DNA of 64,000 nt from Gammaproteobacteria bacterium RIFCSPHIGHO2_12_FULL_63_22 (GCA_001801685.1 MGYJ01000078.1:62001-126000), one strand, 5' to 3'. Positions 54,109 through 63,648 are shown, numbered from the stretch's first letter. Numbers and translations: made by a program. The notes: generated from the letters alone by a model not told the origin.

Positions 54109-55620
54109 TCAGCGTTTCCCGCCGAAGATTCCACCCAGCACGCCGCGCAGGATCTGTCGGCCCAGGCCGTTGGCGACGGTGCGCGTCGCGGATTTTGCCG
54201 CCGCTTCGATCGCGCCCTGGCGGCGCTTGGTGCCCCACAGGAATTCACTCAGCTTCGACTGTTCTTCCACGGGCGCCTTGGCGGCGGGCTTCGCTGTCTT
54301 GCCGTTCGCGGCCTCGGTATTGCCTTGGTCCGCGGCTCCGGTTTTTTCAAGCGCGCTCGCCGCCAGCATCTCGAAGGCCGATTCGCGATTGACCGCCGTG
54401 TCGTATTTTCCTGATACCGGGCTGCGCGAGCGCACCGCCGCGCGCTCCTCCGGCGTGATCGCGCCCATCCGCGATCGGGGAGGGCAGATGTAGGCGCGCT
54501 CGACCGGCATCGGAATGCCCTTGTCGAGCAGCATGGACGTCAAGGCCTCGCCCACGGCGAGTTCCGAAATGACCCGGGCCACGTCCAGCTTGGGATTGGG
54601 TACGAAAGTTTCCGCTGCCGTGCGAACGGCCTTCTGGTCGCGCGGCGTGTAGGCGCGCAGCGCGTGCTGGATGCGGTTGCCCAACTGGCCGAGGATCACG
54701 TCGGGCACGTCGTCGGGATTCTGCGAGCAGAAATAGACGCCGACGCCTTTCGAACGGATCAGGCGCACGACCTGTTCGATGCGCTGTTGAAGCGAAGGCG
54801 GGCAGTCGTCGAACAACAGGTGCGCTTCGTCGAAGATGAAGACCAGCTTGGGCTGCGCAAGGTCGCCCACTTCAGGAAGCGTCTCGAAAAGTTCGGACAG
54901 CAGCCACAGCAGGAAGCTCGAGTACAGGCGCGGCTTCAGGATCAGTTGATCGGCAGCGAGCAGGTTGATGATGCCGCGGCCGGACATGTCCTGGCGCATC
55001 AGGTCCGACAGTTGCAGCGCTGGCTCACCGAAGAACATTTCGCCGCCTTCCTGCTCCAGTCGCAGCAAGGCGCGATGGATGGCGGCGACCGAGGTCGCGC
55101 TGACCAGGCCGTAATTTTTCGATATCTCGGCCTTGTTTTCGGTCAGGTAACCGAGCAACGCACGCAGGTCGTCGAGGTCTAGCAGCAACAGGCCCTGGTC
55201 GTCGGCGAGCTTGAAGGCGATGTCGAGGATGCCGGACTGCACTTCATTCAGTTCCAGGATCCGGTTCAGCAAGGTCGGTCCCATTTCCGAGACGGTGGTG
55301 CGCACCGGATGGCCCTGTTTTCCGTAGAGGTCCCAGAACACGACCGGACTGGCTTCGTTCACATATCCATCGATGCCGATTTGCGCGATGCGCTGGCCGA
55401 TGCGTTCGTTCATCGTGCCGGCAACCGACAGTCCGGCGATATCGCCCTTCACGTCGGCCATGAACACGGGAACGCCCAGTCGCGAGAAGCCCTCAGCCAG
55501 CACCATCAGCGAGACCGACTTGCCGGTTCCCGTTGCGCCGGCGATCAAACCGTGACGGTTGCCGTACTTTGCAAGCAGGTGGACGGGCACGTCGCCCTTG
55601 CCGATCAGGATCTCGCTCAT
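54109..55620 (-). CDS. HerA-like ATPase of the DUF853 family
   Basis: A 503-residue predicted ATPase. Walker A is GATGTGKS at 28-35, and Walker B is [13 protein letters not shown]; further motifs [12 protein letters not shown] and [23 protein letters not shown] fit the DUF853/YjgR family of HerA-FtsK-like motors. The C-terminal 100 residues are low-complexity with Ala and Lys. The family is often linked with DNA or nucleoprotein handling, but no nuclease such as NurA is adjacent. It is a member of a two-gene unit with greB. Confidence 0.88.
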   Translation of the reverse strand: MSEILIGKGDVPVHLLAKYGNRHGLIAGATGTGKSVSLMVLAEGFSRLGVPVFMADVKGDIAGLSVAGTMNERIGQRIAQIGIDGYVNEASPVVFWDLYGKQGHPVRTTVSEMGPTLLNRILELNEVQSGILDIAFKLADDQGLLLLDLDDLRALLGYLTENKAEISKNYGLVSATSVAAIHRALLRLEQEGGEMFFGEPALQLSDLMRQDMSGRGIINLLAADQLILKPRLYSSFLLWLLSELFETLPEVGDLAQPKLVFIFDEAHLLFDDCPPSLQQRIEQVVRLIRSKGVGVYFCSQNPDDVPDVILGQLGNRIQHALRAYTPRDQKAVRTAAETFVPNPKLDVARVISELAVGEALTSMLLDKGIPMPVERAYICPPRSRMGAITPEERAAVRSRSPVSGKYDTAVNRESAFEMLAASALEKTGAADQGNTEAANGKTAKPAAKAPVEEQSKLSEFLWGTKRRQGAIEAAAKSATRTVANGLGRQILRGVLGGIFGGKR

Positions 55621-55736
55621 GCAGTTTCTCCGTGGACTGCTGCAATTCTAGAGGTTGCGATGATGCTTCGGGAACCTATACCCTCCATCAAGCACCAAGT
55701 AACTCTCCCGACTCACTTCAGCGATCCCCCACGCCG

Positions 55737-57230
55737 ATGATCAAGAACACGCTTTTCCTCGCCATTGCACTGGCCACGGCCAGCAATGCCGCGCTGGCCG
55801 CCAAGGCGGACAAGAATGCACCGCTATACCAGGGCATGGATGCCGCGGGCCAACGCTATCGCGAAGCCCGCATCAAGCTGCAGTCCGGCGACGAAACCGG
55901 CATGGCGCAGATGGCCAAGGCCCTCGAGGACCTGGAAGACCTGGCCCAGAAATGTCTCCGCCAGCGTGGCTGCGATCCCACCCGCGTCATCACCCAGTAC
56001 GAAGTGCTGATCAAGTCGCAGGACCTCAAGGCCGACGACATGGAACTGGCAGGCGAGGACTCGGGCAACGAGGAAGACCCCGACCACGTGCAGTCGCCGG
56101 TGCTCGCCAGTTCGCCGGAGGCGAAGCGTACGCTCAGCCTGCTCGGCGACGGACACGATTTCGACAAGATGGTGGAATTGAACGAGCCGGTGCAGGCGGC
56201 GATGCGCGACTGGCTCACCACGCAGCGCGCGTTCCTGATCGATGCCTGGGAAAATTACCAGTACATGCGTTACCTGATGTCGCCCGAATACGAGCGCGCC
56301 GGCCTGCCGGAGGCCTTGCTGTTCGGCATCATGGCCAAGGAATCGGGCGGCAAGGTGCATGCCGTGTCGCGCGCAGGCGCCAGCGGTCCCTTGCAGTTCA
56401 TGCCGGCGACGGGCACGCGCTTCGGCCTGTATCGCGACGTCACCGGCTTCGATACGCGTTACGACCCGCAGCAGGCTGCGCGCGCCAATGCCGCCTACAT
56501 CAACGAGCGCTTCGCCGGGCTGAACCGCAACCTCGAATACACCATCGCCGCCTACAACGGTGGCGAAGGCCGTGCCGCGCGCTTGTACGCGGCCAATGCC
56601 GGCGCCAGCTTCTGGTCGCCACAGGTCAATGCGCAATTGCCGCCGGAAACGCGCGACTACGTGCCCGCCGTGATCGCGGCGGCCTGGTTGTTCCTGCATC
56701 CGAAGAAATACGGTCTGGAATTTCCCAAGCTCGACACCACGCCCAGCCAGTTCACCCTGGCGCGCGCGACGTCCATCAACGAGCTGACTATTTGCCTGGG
56801 TAATGGCGGCAGCCGGGACGGCTGGTTCCGCGTGCTGCGCAATCTCAATCCCCGCTACGAAGCGCAGGCAGTCATTCCCGCCGGCACCGTGATGCGCGCG
56901 CCCAAGCGCGCGGCAGCCCTGTACGGCAGGAGTTGCGTGCAGGGGCCGCGCGCGGAACTCGCGCAACAGTTGATGCGCGCGAACAAGGTGTATGTGCCTG
57001 CCGGGGATGTGATGGTCGCTTCGACGACTGCGTCCACGCCTGCGCCCGCGCCGGAAAAGAAGAAGCGCGTGCGTGACTATCGGGTCCGTGCCGGCGACAG
57101 CCTGTTGGCCATCGCCCGCGAGCACAGCTGCGATGTCACCGTGCTGGCCAAGGAAAACAAGCTGCGCTCGCCTTCGTACCTGATCAAGCCGGGCCAGCGC
57201 CTGAAGCTGAAAGGCTGCGAAGGCAGTTGA
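55737..57230 (+). CDS. Lytic transglycosylase with LysM domain (MltD-like)
   Basis: Cleaves glycan strands of peptidoglycan. The 497-residue protein has a signal peptide (1-22), an N-terminal region of about 160 residues, the SLT domain with catalytic Glu202 in MAKESGGKVHAVSRAGASGPLQFMP and AYNGGEGRAARL, and a C-terminal LysM domain (about 447-492). MltD in E. coli has a lipid anchor and two LysM domains, so this is a related but simpler enzyme. The ATG at 55737 is chosen because it begins the signal peptide. Confidence 0.9.
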   Translation: MIKNTLFLAIALATASNAALAAKADKNAPLYQGMDAAGQRYREARIKLQSGDETGMAQMAKALEDLEDLAQKCLRQRGCDPTRVITQYEVLIKSQDLKADDMELAGEDSGNEEDPDHVQSPVLASSPEAKRTLSLLGDGHDFDKMVELNEPVQAAMRDWLTTQRAFLIDAWENYQYMRYLMSPEYERAGLPEALLFGIMAKESGGKVHAVSRAGASGPLQFMPATGTRFGLYRDVTGFDTRYDPQQAARANAAYINERFAGLNRNLEYTIAAYNGGEGRAARLYAANAGASFWSPQVNAQLPPETRDYVPAVIAAAWLFLHPKKYGLEFPKLDTTPSQFTLARATSINELTICLGNGGSRDGWFRVLRNLNPRYEAQAVIPAGTVMRAPKRAAALYGRSCVQGPRAELAQQLMRANKVYVPAGDVMVASTTASTPAPAPEKKKRVRDYRVRAGDSLLAIAREHSCDVTVLAKENKLRSPSYLIKPGQRLKLKGCEGS

Positions 57231-57233
57231 TGC

Positions 57234-57270
57234 GGAATGTCGGCACCCGAGGGGTGCCGGCGATCATTCC
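57234..57270. terminator. Bidirectional hairpin between mltD-like gene and fadJ
   Basis: A perfect 8-bp stem (57241-57248 with 57252-57259) with a 3-base loop, flanked by a second complementary pair GGAATG (57234-57239) and CATTCC (57265-57270). It sits between two convergent genes and partly inside the fadJ end. There is no T-run, so it may act as a weak terminator in both directions. Confidence 0.5.
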
Positions 57271-59300
57271 TGCAGCGCGTCCCACCCGGGGCGCGGCGTG
57301 AAGCGCGAGCCGTAGCGCGTCGCCAGCAATTCGAGCTTTGCCTTCAGCGACGCGGCGCCCACCGACCGGATGTACTGGATCGGACCACCGCGGAATGGCG
57401 CGAAACCGGTGCCGAAGATGACGCCGGCATCGAGCAGGTCGGCGTCGCTGACAACGCCGTCATGCAGGCAGGACACGGCCTCGTTCAACATGGAAAGCAC
57501 CAGGCGGTCTTCCAGGTCCGTGGGCACCTGGTAGCCCTCCGGCACCGGCGGTTTGATGGCCTTGTCGTTCTCCCACTTGTACAGGCCTTGTCCGTCCTTC
57601 TTGCCGCGCTTGCCGGCCTCGACCTTGAAGGCTTCGGGCAGCACCTGACCATGGAAGTCGGCCATGATCTTGCCGACCGACGCCGCAACATCCAGGCCGA
57701 CCGTGTCCACCAGTTCGATCGGGCCCATCGGCATGCCGAATTTCAGTGCTGCCTTGTCTATCACTGCGCCGGGAATGCCTTCGCTGTAGCACAGGATCGC
57801 TTCCTGCATGTAAGGCGCCAGGATGCGGTTGACCAGGAAGCCCGGCGTGCCTGCGACCGGCACCGGCAACTTGTCGATGGCGCGACAGAACGCAGCAAGT
57901 CGGCGCTCCATTTCCGGCGCCATGAAGTCGTGCTTCACGATTTCCACCAGCGGCATCATCGCCACCGGATTGAAATAGTGCAGGCCGGCGAAATTCGATT
58001 GCTTGCGCAAGTCGGCACGCAGGTCGGTGAGGGGGATCGAGCTGGTATTGGTGACCAGCAAGGCCTCCGGCTTCATCGTTTCCTCGAGCTTCGCGTACAG
58101 CGCTCGCTTGGCATCCGCGTTCTCGAAAATCGCTTCGATGACCAGGTCGGCCTTGGCCACGCCGGCGCCTTCCACGTCGGCGACCAGGCGCGCGCTGGTA
58201 GCTTCGCGCTTGGCCGGATCCTTCACGCGCTTTTCGAACAGTTTGGCGGCACGGTCCATCGCCGGCTGCACGTACTGCATCTCGCGATCCTGCAAGGTCA
58301 CGCTGAATCCACGCAGCGCGCACCAGGCGGCGATGTCGCCACCCATCACGCCAGCGCCGACCACGTGCACGTGGCTGATGCCATGGTCCTTGCCGCCCAG
58401 GCTTTTCAGGCGGTCCATCAGGAAGAACACGCGCACGAGATTTCGCGCGGTCGGTGTCTTGGCCAGTGCCACCACTGACCTTGCTTCAGCCTTCAGGGCC
58501 GCGTGGATCGGCAGCCCGCCACTGCGCTGCCAGGTGGAGATCAGCGAAAACGGGGCAGGGTAGTGTTCCTTGCGCGCCTTGCGTGCAACCTGCTTGACCA
58601 TTTGCGGCGCAAGTACCTGGCGCGCTGCCCAGGTGTTGGTCGCCCAGGCCAGGGCGCGCTGCTTGAACGGACGGATCGGTCGCCGCTGCAGGATTCCCAG
58701 GGCCGCATCGAGCAACATCGCCGGCTCGACCACGCGATCGACCAGGCCGATCGCCCTCGCTGCGGAGGCGGTCAGGTTGCGCTGGGTCAGCATCATGTCG
58801 AAGGCCGCGGGCGCGCCGACCAGGCGAGGCAGGCGCACGCTGCCGCCCCAGCCCGGGTAGATGCCCAGCTTCACTTCCGGCAGGCCGATGCGGGTGGATT
58901 CGTCGTTGCTCGCCACGCGGTACTTGCAGGCCAGCGCCATCTCGGTGCCGCCGCCCATGCAATGGCCGTGGATGGCGGCCACGGTCGGGCAGCGCAGCTC
59001 GGCCAGGCGCTGGTAAACCAGCTGGCCGCGACGGATCCAGTCCTCGACCTGGCCCTTGGCTTCAATTTGTTCAAAGCCCTTGATATCGGCGCCCGGGATG
59101 AAGCCGGCCGCCTTGCCCGAGCGGATGACCACGCCCTTGGGCAGGTCGATGGCAATGCGCTCGAGCATCGAGTCGAGCTCGTCTATGACCCCGCGCGAGA
59201 GCGCATTCACGCTCTCGTCGGCGCGGTCGAGGGTCAGCACCAGGTAACCGTCGCTGCGGCGGTCGGGTTTCCAGTGGACCAGGCGAAGACCATCGAACAT
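57264..59300 (-). CDS. fadJ: Beta-oxidation multifunctional enzyme (enoyl-CoA hydratase/3-hydroxyacyl-CoA dehydrogenase)
   Basis: Two steps of fatty-acid beta-oxidation in one protein. The 678-residue product has an N-terminal crotonase domain (about 1-285; SGKAAGFIPGADIKGF, HGHCMGGGTEMALAC, GIYPGWGGSVRLPRLVG) and C-terminal NAD-binding dehydrogenase domains (VVGAGVMGGDIAAW, NTSSIPLTDL, LHYFNPVAMMPLVEIV). The thiolase partner gene is not adjacent, so FadB or FadJ cannot be separated firmly; FadJ is preferred because no fadA follows. It is divergent from rpoE. The ATG at 59300 begins the crotonase homology. Confidence 0.92.
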   Translation of the reverse strand: MFDGLRLVHWKPDRRSDGYLVLTLDRADESVNALSRGVIDELDSMLERIAIDLPKGVVIRSGKAAGFIPGADIKGFEQIEAKGQVEDWIRRGQLVYQRLAELRCPTVAAIHGHCMGGGTEMALACKYRVASNDESTRIGLPEVKLGIYPGWGGSVRLPRLVGAPAAFDMMLTQRNLTASAARAIGLVDRVVEPAMLLDAALGILQRRPIRPFKQRALAWATNTWAARQVLAPQMVKQVARKARKEHYPAPFSLISTWQRSGGLPIHAALKAEARSVVALAKTPTARNLVRVFFLMDRLKSLGGKDHGISHVHVVGAGVMGGDIAAWCALRGFSVTLQDREMQYVQPAMDRAAKLFEKRVKDPAKREATSARLVADVEGAGVAKADLVIEAIFENADAKRALYAKLEETMKPEALLVTNTSSIPLTDLRADLRKQSNFAGLHYFNPVAMMPLVEIVKHDFMAPEMERRLAAFCRAIDKLPVPVAGTPGFLVNRILAPYMQEAILCYSEGIPGAVIDKAALKFGMPMGPIELVDTVGLDVAASVGKIMADFHGQVLPEAFKVEAGKRGKKDGQGLYKWENDKAIKPPVPEGYQVPTDLEDRLVLSMLNEAVSCLHDGVVSDADLLDAGVIFGTGFAPFRGGPIQYIRSVGAASLKAKLELLATRYGSRFTPRPGWDALQE

Positions 59301-59431
59301 GTTGGTTCCATACGTCGGAGTAGGGGAAGACAGTATCATCCGGTCAGGCCCCGGCCCGGTCAATGTGCCCGGCCGCACGGATGCGTTAAGGTCGCGCCAG
59401 CAACGCCGTTGGCGCGGGTTTCCCTTTCCCG

Positions 59432-59460
59432 GGAACTTTCGCGCCCGGCCCACACTCAAT
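59432..59460 (+). promoter_or_regulatory. Sigma-E-type promoter before rpoE
   Basis: GGAACTT at 59432-59438 and TCAAT at 59456-59460 with a 17-base spacer, 36 bases before the rpoE ATG. The -35 is identical with the E. coli sigma-E consensus. The same -35 and the same spacer recur before mucD. It predicts that rpoE is autoregulated. Confidence 0.75.
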
Positions 59461-59496
59461 CGAGCGGCCCCACCGGCCGCAGGAGCAGCGGCCCGG

Positions 59497-60090
59497 ATGG
59501 GCGAGAACGAACTCGACCTGGAATTGGTCAAACGTGTGCAGCGTGGTGAAAAGGCAGCCTTCGACGTGTTGGTACTCAAATACCAGCACCGGATTGGCGC
59601 CGTCATCGGCCGCTTCGTGCCCGACCATGCCGAAGCCCAGGACATCGCCCAGGAAAGTTTCATCCGCGCCTATCGCGCGCTCGCGAACTTTCGCGGCGAT
59701 AGCCAGTTCTATACATGGCTCTACAGGATCGCCGTGAACACAGCCAAGAACCACCTGGTCGCGATGAAACGCCGCCCGCCCACCTCGGACGTGGAAGCCG
59801 AGGACGCCGAACATTTCGGTGGCTCGACGCGCATGCACGACAACGACACGCCGGAACACGAATTGCTGCGCGAGGAAATCGCCCGCGAAGTTTCCGAAAC
59901 CGTCGCTGCCTTGCCCGAAGAATTGCGCCAGGCCATCACGCTTCGCGAGATGGAAGGCCTGTCATACGAAGAGATCGCCGAAACGATGGATTGCCCCATC
60001 GGTACGGTCCGGTCCCGGATTTTCCGCGCACGCGAGGCGATCGACGCCCGCTTGCGCCCACTGATGGATAGCGAGCGAGTGCGACCATGA
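59497..60090 (+). CDS. rpoE: RNA polymerase sigma-E factor
   Basis: ECF sigma factor for envelope stress. The 197-residue protein has the sigma-2 region (about 21-86; DVLVLKYQHRI, AQDIAQESFIRAYRAL, FYTWLYRIAVNTAKN) and the sigma-4 region (about 130-185; ELRQAITLREMEGLSYEEIAETM, PIGTVRSRIFRAREAI). The start at 59497 gives MGENELDLELVKRVQRG, the normal family N-terminus; a longer ORF upstream is not supported. It overlaps rseA by 4 bases. Confidence 0.96.
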   Translation: MGENELDLELVKRVQRGEKAAFDVLVLKYQHRIGAVIGRFVPDHAEAQDIAQESFIRAYRALANFRGDSQFYTWLYRIAVNTAKNHLVAMKRRPPTSDVEAEDAEHFGGSTRMHDNDTPEHELLREEIAREVSETVAALPEELRQAITLREMEGLSYEEIAETMDCPIGTVRSRIFRAREAIDARLRPLMDSERVRP

Positions 60091-60872
60091 CCGACACGCA
60101 GATGACCCTGGCCGAGCAACTTTGTGCCTTGATGGACGGCGAACTGCCCGAGACGCAGGCGCGCTTCCTGCGCAAGCGCCTTGAACACGACGCCGAACTG
60201 CGCGAACTCTGGTCGCGCATGCACCTGGCCTCGTCGTGCATGAAGGGACAGCCGGTGATGCCGATGACTGCGGCCATGAGCCTCGCGGTTCGCGATGCGA
60301 TTTCCGAGCCCGTATCGCCCGGCGGCGGCGCGCGCTCGCCGCTATTGCGCTGGGGCATCGCCGCATCGCTCGCCGTGCTCGCACTGATGATGGCGCCGCG
60401 CCTGCTGCAGTCGCCGCAGACGACCGAGGCCAGCCCCATTGCAAGCGCGCAGGCGCCCAGGGCGCTGCCCAGCCCGTCCTCCGCCGACCTGGTGGCGGTG
60501 CGCAGGGACGCGGCGGACGCCGCGCCGCAAGCCGCGCCATCCACGCTTGAATCCATCCCGACGGACCACCTCGTCGCCAGCAACGAACCGCAGCCTGCAC
60601 CCAGCAGCCCGATGCCGCTGGACTCCGAATCACCGGCCGATTTCCCGCTCGCCGATAGTGGCGACAAGCGCAGCTGGCCGCGTTCGCAAGTGTTGGTGGG
60701 CAGGAGCGACCCTTCGCTGGAAGCCTATCTCGTGCGCCACAACCAGATGCTCGCCAACGACGGCTTCGGTGGCTTCGTGCCCTACGTGGACGTCGTCGCG
60801 CGTGACCCTGCCGCGACGCAGGACAGCGACGAGTCCGCCGCGCCCGCGAGCGCAGGAGCCGATTCGAAGTGA
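60087..60872 (+). CDS. rseA: Anti-sigma-E factor RseA
   Basis: Holds sigma-E inactive at the inner membrane until cleaved by DegS and RseP. The 261-residue protein has an N-terminal cytoplasmic anti-sigma domain (about 5-75; LAEQLCALMDGEL), one membrane segment (about 87-107), a Pro/Ala-rich periplasmic linker and the conserved YLVRHNQML segment near residue 218 with FVPYVDVVAR. It is coupled to rpoE and to rseB by overlapping starts and stops. Confidence 0.92.
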   Translation: MTDTQMTLAEQLCALMDGELPETQARFLRKRLEHDAELRELWSRMHLASSCMKGQPVMPMTAAMSLAVRDAISEPVSPGGGARSPLLRWGIAASLAVLALMMAPRLLQSPQTTEASPIASAQAPRALPSPSSADLVAVRRDAADAAPQAAPSTLESIPTDHLVASNEPQPAPSSPMPLDSESPADFPLADSGDKRSWPRSQVLVGRSDPSLEAYLVRHNQMLANDGFGGFVPYVDVVARDPAATQDSDESAAPASAGADSK

Positions 60873-61879
60873 ATCGCCGCTTCGTCCTGATCCTGATCGC
60901 TCTCGCCACGGCATCGCCGGCCTTCGCCGCCGACCAGAAATCCGCGCCCTCGCGCTGGCTGGACGGCGCCAAGGGCTGGGTAACCGGCTTGTGGAGCAAG
61001 GATGCGTCCGACTGGCTCGAGCGCATCGGGCCGGCACTGGTCGAGCTCGATTACCAGGGGCGGCTGGTGATGGTTTCCGGCACCAGCATGGAGACCCTCG
61101 ATGTCTTCCACGAATATGAAAACGGCCGCGAGCGCATGCGCCTGGTGACGCAGACCGGACCGCATCGCGAAGTGATCCGCGATGACAAGATGGTGATGTG
61201 CATCGGCACCGGCATCGACTCGGTCGGTTATGACGCCGATACGGCGGGGCGCTGGAATCCCGCGGGACAATTTGCCGGGGCCAGCAAGCTCGACGAATAC
61301 AAGGCGCGCCTGGGCAAGACCGGTCGCGTCGCCTCGCGCGACTGCCAGATCGTCGATCTGCAATCGAAAGATGGCTGGCGCTACGGATACCGCCTGTGGC
61401 TCGATCGCGAGACCGGACTTCCGCTGCGCATCGCGCTGATCGGCGAGACGGGCAGGGCGCTGGAGCAGATGGCCTTCACGGAAATCCAGGTCGGCCACCG
61501 GCCGGACGAGGTGAACCTGCGCCCATCCACGCAGCAAGGCCTGCAACGCGTGCAGACCCTGGGCGCGGGCAAGCAGGCCGATCCGGGTTGGCGCGTGCTG
61601 TCACCGCCGCCGGGTTTTTCGCTGCGCTCGGGCCGCAAGCTCGGCGAATCGGTGCAACTCCTGTACAGCGACGGCCTGGCCAGTGTGTCCGTCTACATCG
61701 AGCCCATGGCTGCCGGGCAGCGCGGTGAATCGGCGATGCGACGCGGCGCGGTGAACGTGCATTCCCTCTGGCAGGACGGTCGCCGCGTGGTCGCGATCGG
61801 CAAAGTGCCCGCCGCCACGGTGGACTACTTCGCGCGCAACACCCAGGCCGTCGGGGCCAAGGCTTCGGTATCGCGATGA
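60869..61879 (+). CDS. rseB: Sigma-E regulatory protein RseB/MucB
   Basis: Periplasmic protein that binds RseA and shields it from DegS. The 336-residue protein has a signal peptide (MNRRFVLILIALATASPAFA), a large N-terminal LolA-like domain (WLERIGPALVELDYQGRLVMVSG, YRLWLDRETGLPLR) and a smaller C-terminal MucB/RseB domain (WRVLSPPPGFSLRSG to the end). It starts with GTG overlapping the rseA stop. Confidence 0.92.
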   Translation: MNRRFVLILIALATASPAFAADQKSAPSRWLDGAKGWVTGLWSKDASDWLERIGPALVELDYQGRLVMVSGTSMETLDVFHEYENGRERMRLVTQTGPHREVIRDDKMVMCIGTGIDSVGYDADTAGRWNPAGQFAGASKLDEYKARLGKTGRVASRDCQIVDLQSKDGWRYGYRLWLDRETGLPLRIALIGETGRALEQMAFTEIQVGHRPDEVNLRPSTQQGLQRVQTLGAGKQADPGWRVLSPPPGFSLRSGRKLGESVQLLYSDGLASVSVYIEPMAAGQRGESAMRRGAVNVHSLWQDGRRVVAIGKVPAATVDYFARNTQAVGAKASVSR

Positions 61880-61902
61880 CCCGATTGGTCCCGATGTCGC
61901 CG

Positions 61903-61932
61903 GGAACTTTTTCCAGCGCGCCGGGATCATAA
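61903..61932 (+). promoter_or_regulatory. Sigma-E-type promoter before mucD
   Basis: GGAACTT at 61903-61909 and TCATAA at 61927-61932 with a 17-base spacer, the same as before rpoE. It lies in the 115-base gap after rseB and 62 bases before the mucD ATG, so mucD probably has its own stress-induced promoter inside the rpoE operon. Confidence 0.72.
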
Positions 61933-61994
61933 GCAGGCACGGCCGGATCGGCCGATTTTCCAACCAACCAGCAAACTTCCAGCAAGAAGACGCC

Positions 61995-63542
61995 ATGAAA
62001 ACCCTTCCTCGAATCGCAGTCGCTTTTTCGACCGTTGGCCTGGCGGGCCTGATCTTCATCCAGATGCACGACACGGCGAACGCCACGCCCGGCTCCGGCG
62101 GCCAGGCGCTGGTCGCGCAAACCGTCAGCACCACTGCGGCGCCGCCGCTGGTCAACCTTCCCGATTTCTCGCGACTTGTGGACCAAGCCGGTCCTGCAGT
62201 GGTCAACATCGAATCGATCATGGGCAAGGCCAACGCCGGCCGCACCCTCCAGTTCGGTCCCGGCGCCGGTGAGGATTCACCGCAAGCGCCCGGCCAGGAG
62301 GAGATGCCCGAATTCTTCCGCCGCTTCTTCGACCAGCCTGGCAGCCCGGGCAGGCCGATGCCCCAGCAGCCGCGTGGCGGCACGTCCTTCGGCAGTGGGT
62401 TCATCATCTCGGCTGACGGTTTCGTGTTGACCAATCACCACGTCATCGATGGCGCGAGCGAAGTCATCGTGCACCTGGCCGATCGCCGCGAGTTGAAGGC
62501 CAAGGTGATCGGCAGCGATCCCAATTCCGATATCGCAGTGCTCAAGATCGAAGCCCGGAACCTGCCGGTACTGCGCCTGAGCGACTCGCGCAACCTCAAG
62601 CCCGGGCAGTGGGTGCTGGCGATCGGTTCTCCGTTCGGGTTCGATCATTCGGTGACCGCTGGCGTGGTCAGCGGCCTGGGCCGGCCGAGCATGGACAATG
62701 CCCAGCGCTACGTGCCCTTCATCCAGACCGATGTCGCGATCAACCGCGGTAACTCGGGCGGCCCGCTGCTCAACACCAGTGGCGAAGTGGTCGGCATCAA
62801 TTCCCAGATCTTCAGCAATTCCGGCGGCTACATGGGCGTCAGCTTCGCGATCCCGATCGAGGTCGCGATGAACTCCGTCCGCCAGATCCAGAAGACCGGC
62901 AAGGTAGCGCGCGGCCAGTTGGGTGTGCAGGTGGGCGACGTGCAACGCGAGCAGATGGAAGAATTGGGCCTGACCCGGGCCGGCGGCGCCTTCGTTGGCG
63001 CCGTGCAGAACGACAGCGCCGCTGCGAAGGCAGGCATCCGGGCCGGCGACGTGATCGTCGCCTTCAACGGCAAGGAGATCGTCAGTTCCTCCGACCTGCC
63101 GCCGCTGGTCGGCGCGATGCCGCCCGGCAGCCGCGCCAACGTCCAGCTGCTGCGCGATGGCAAGAACCTGGATGTGGTGGTGGTGCTGAGCCCGCTGGAC
63201 GAGTCGGTCGCCTCCAACGACCGCACCGAGCCACGGGCCACGCCCTCGCCAGGTGCCGACCTGAATCGGGTGGGCATTGTTGTTGCGGAAATCGATCCGG
63301 CCACGCGCTCGCGGCTCGGCCTGAAGGTTGGCGAAGGCGTGCGGATAAGCCGCGTAGCCAGCCTGGCCGCCCGCCAGGCCGGCCTGACCCCTGGGGACGT
63401 GATCCTGCAGGTGGGCAAGACCAACGTCGGCAGCGCGGCCCAGTTCGAGTCCGCGATCAAGGGCTTCAAGCCGGGCGATCGCGTGCGGCTGTTGGTGCGC
63501 AACGAGCAGAGCACCGGGCTGGTGACCATTCCGGCTTCATGA
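61995..63542 (+). CDS. mucD: Periplasmic serine protease MucD/DegP
   Basis: Protease and chaperone for misfolded envelope proteins. The 515-residue protein has an N-terminal hydrophobic export segment, a trypsin-like domain with His149 (TNHHV), Asp179 (NSDIAVLKI) and Ser254 (RGNSGGPLL), and two PDZ domains (about 290-390 and 420-505). An acidic Pro-rich loop (about 90-128) is long, as in DegP. It comes after the sigma-E operon and before lepA, the usual arrangement in Xanthomonadales. Confidence 0.95.
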   Translation: MKTLPRIAVAFSTVGLAGLIFIQMHDTANATPGSGGQALVAQTVSTTAAPPLVNLPDFSRLVDQAGPAVVNIESIMGKANAGRTLQFGPGAGEDSPQAPGQEEMPEFFRRFFDQPGSPGRPMPQQPRGGTSFGSGFIISADGFVLTNHHVIDGASEVIVHLADRRELKAKVIGSDPNSDIAVLKIEARNLPVLRLSDSRNLKPGQWVLAIGSPFGFDHSVTAGVVSGLGRPSMDNAQRYVPFIQTDVAINRGNSGGPLLNTSGEVVGINSQIFSNSGGYMGVSFAIPIEVAMNSVRQIQKTGKVARGQLGVQVGDVQREQMEELGLTRAGGAFVGAVQNDSAAAKAGIRAGDVIVAFNGKEIVSSSDLPPLVGAMPPGSRANVQLLRDGKNLDVVVVLSPLDESVASNDRTEPRATPSPGADLNRVGIVVAEIDPATRSRLGLKVGEGVRISRVASLAARQAGLTPGDVILQVGKTNVGSAAQFESAIKGFKPGDRVRLLVRNEQSTGLVTIPAS

Positions 63543-63559
63543 GGGTCTAGGCGGCAGAT

Positions 63560-63596
63560 CCCCGGCCAGCCTGTTCAGGGCAGGCTGTGTCCGGGG
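63560..63596 (+). terminator. Hairpin after mucD
   Basis: An outer 6-bp stem (63560-63565 with 63591-63596) encloses a 7-bp inner stem (63567-63573 with 63581-63587), about 18 bases after the mucD stop. No T-run follows, so it is a terminator-like structure of uncertain strength. A GATAAT (63605-63610) just after it might serve as a -10 element for lepA. Confidence 0.4.
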
Positions 63597-63648
63597 GCCT
63601 GTGCGATAATGCCGTGTTCACATCGACAGACGGCCTCGCGCCGCCCCC

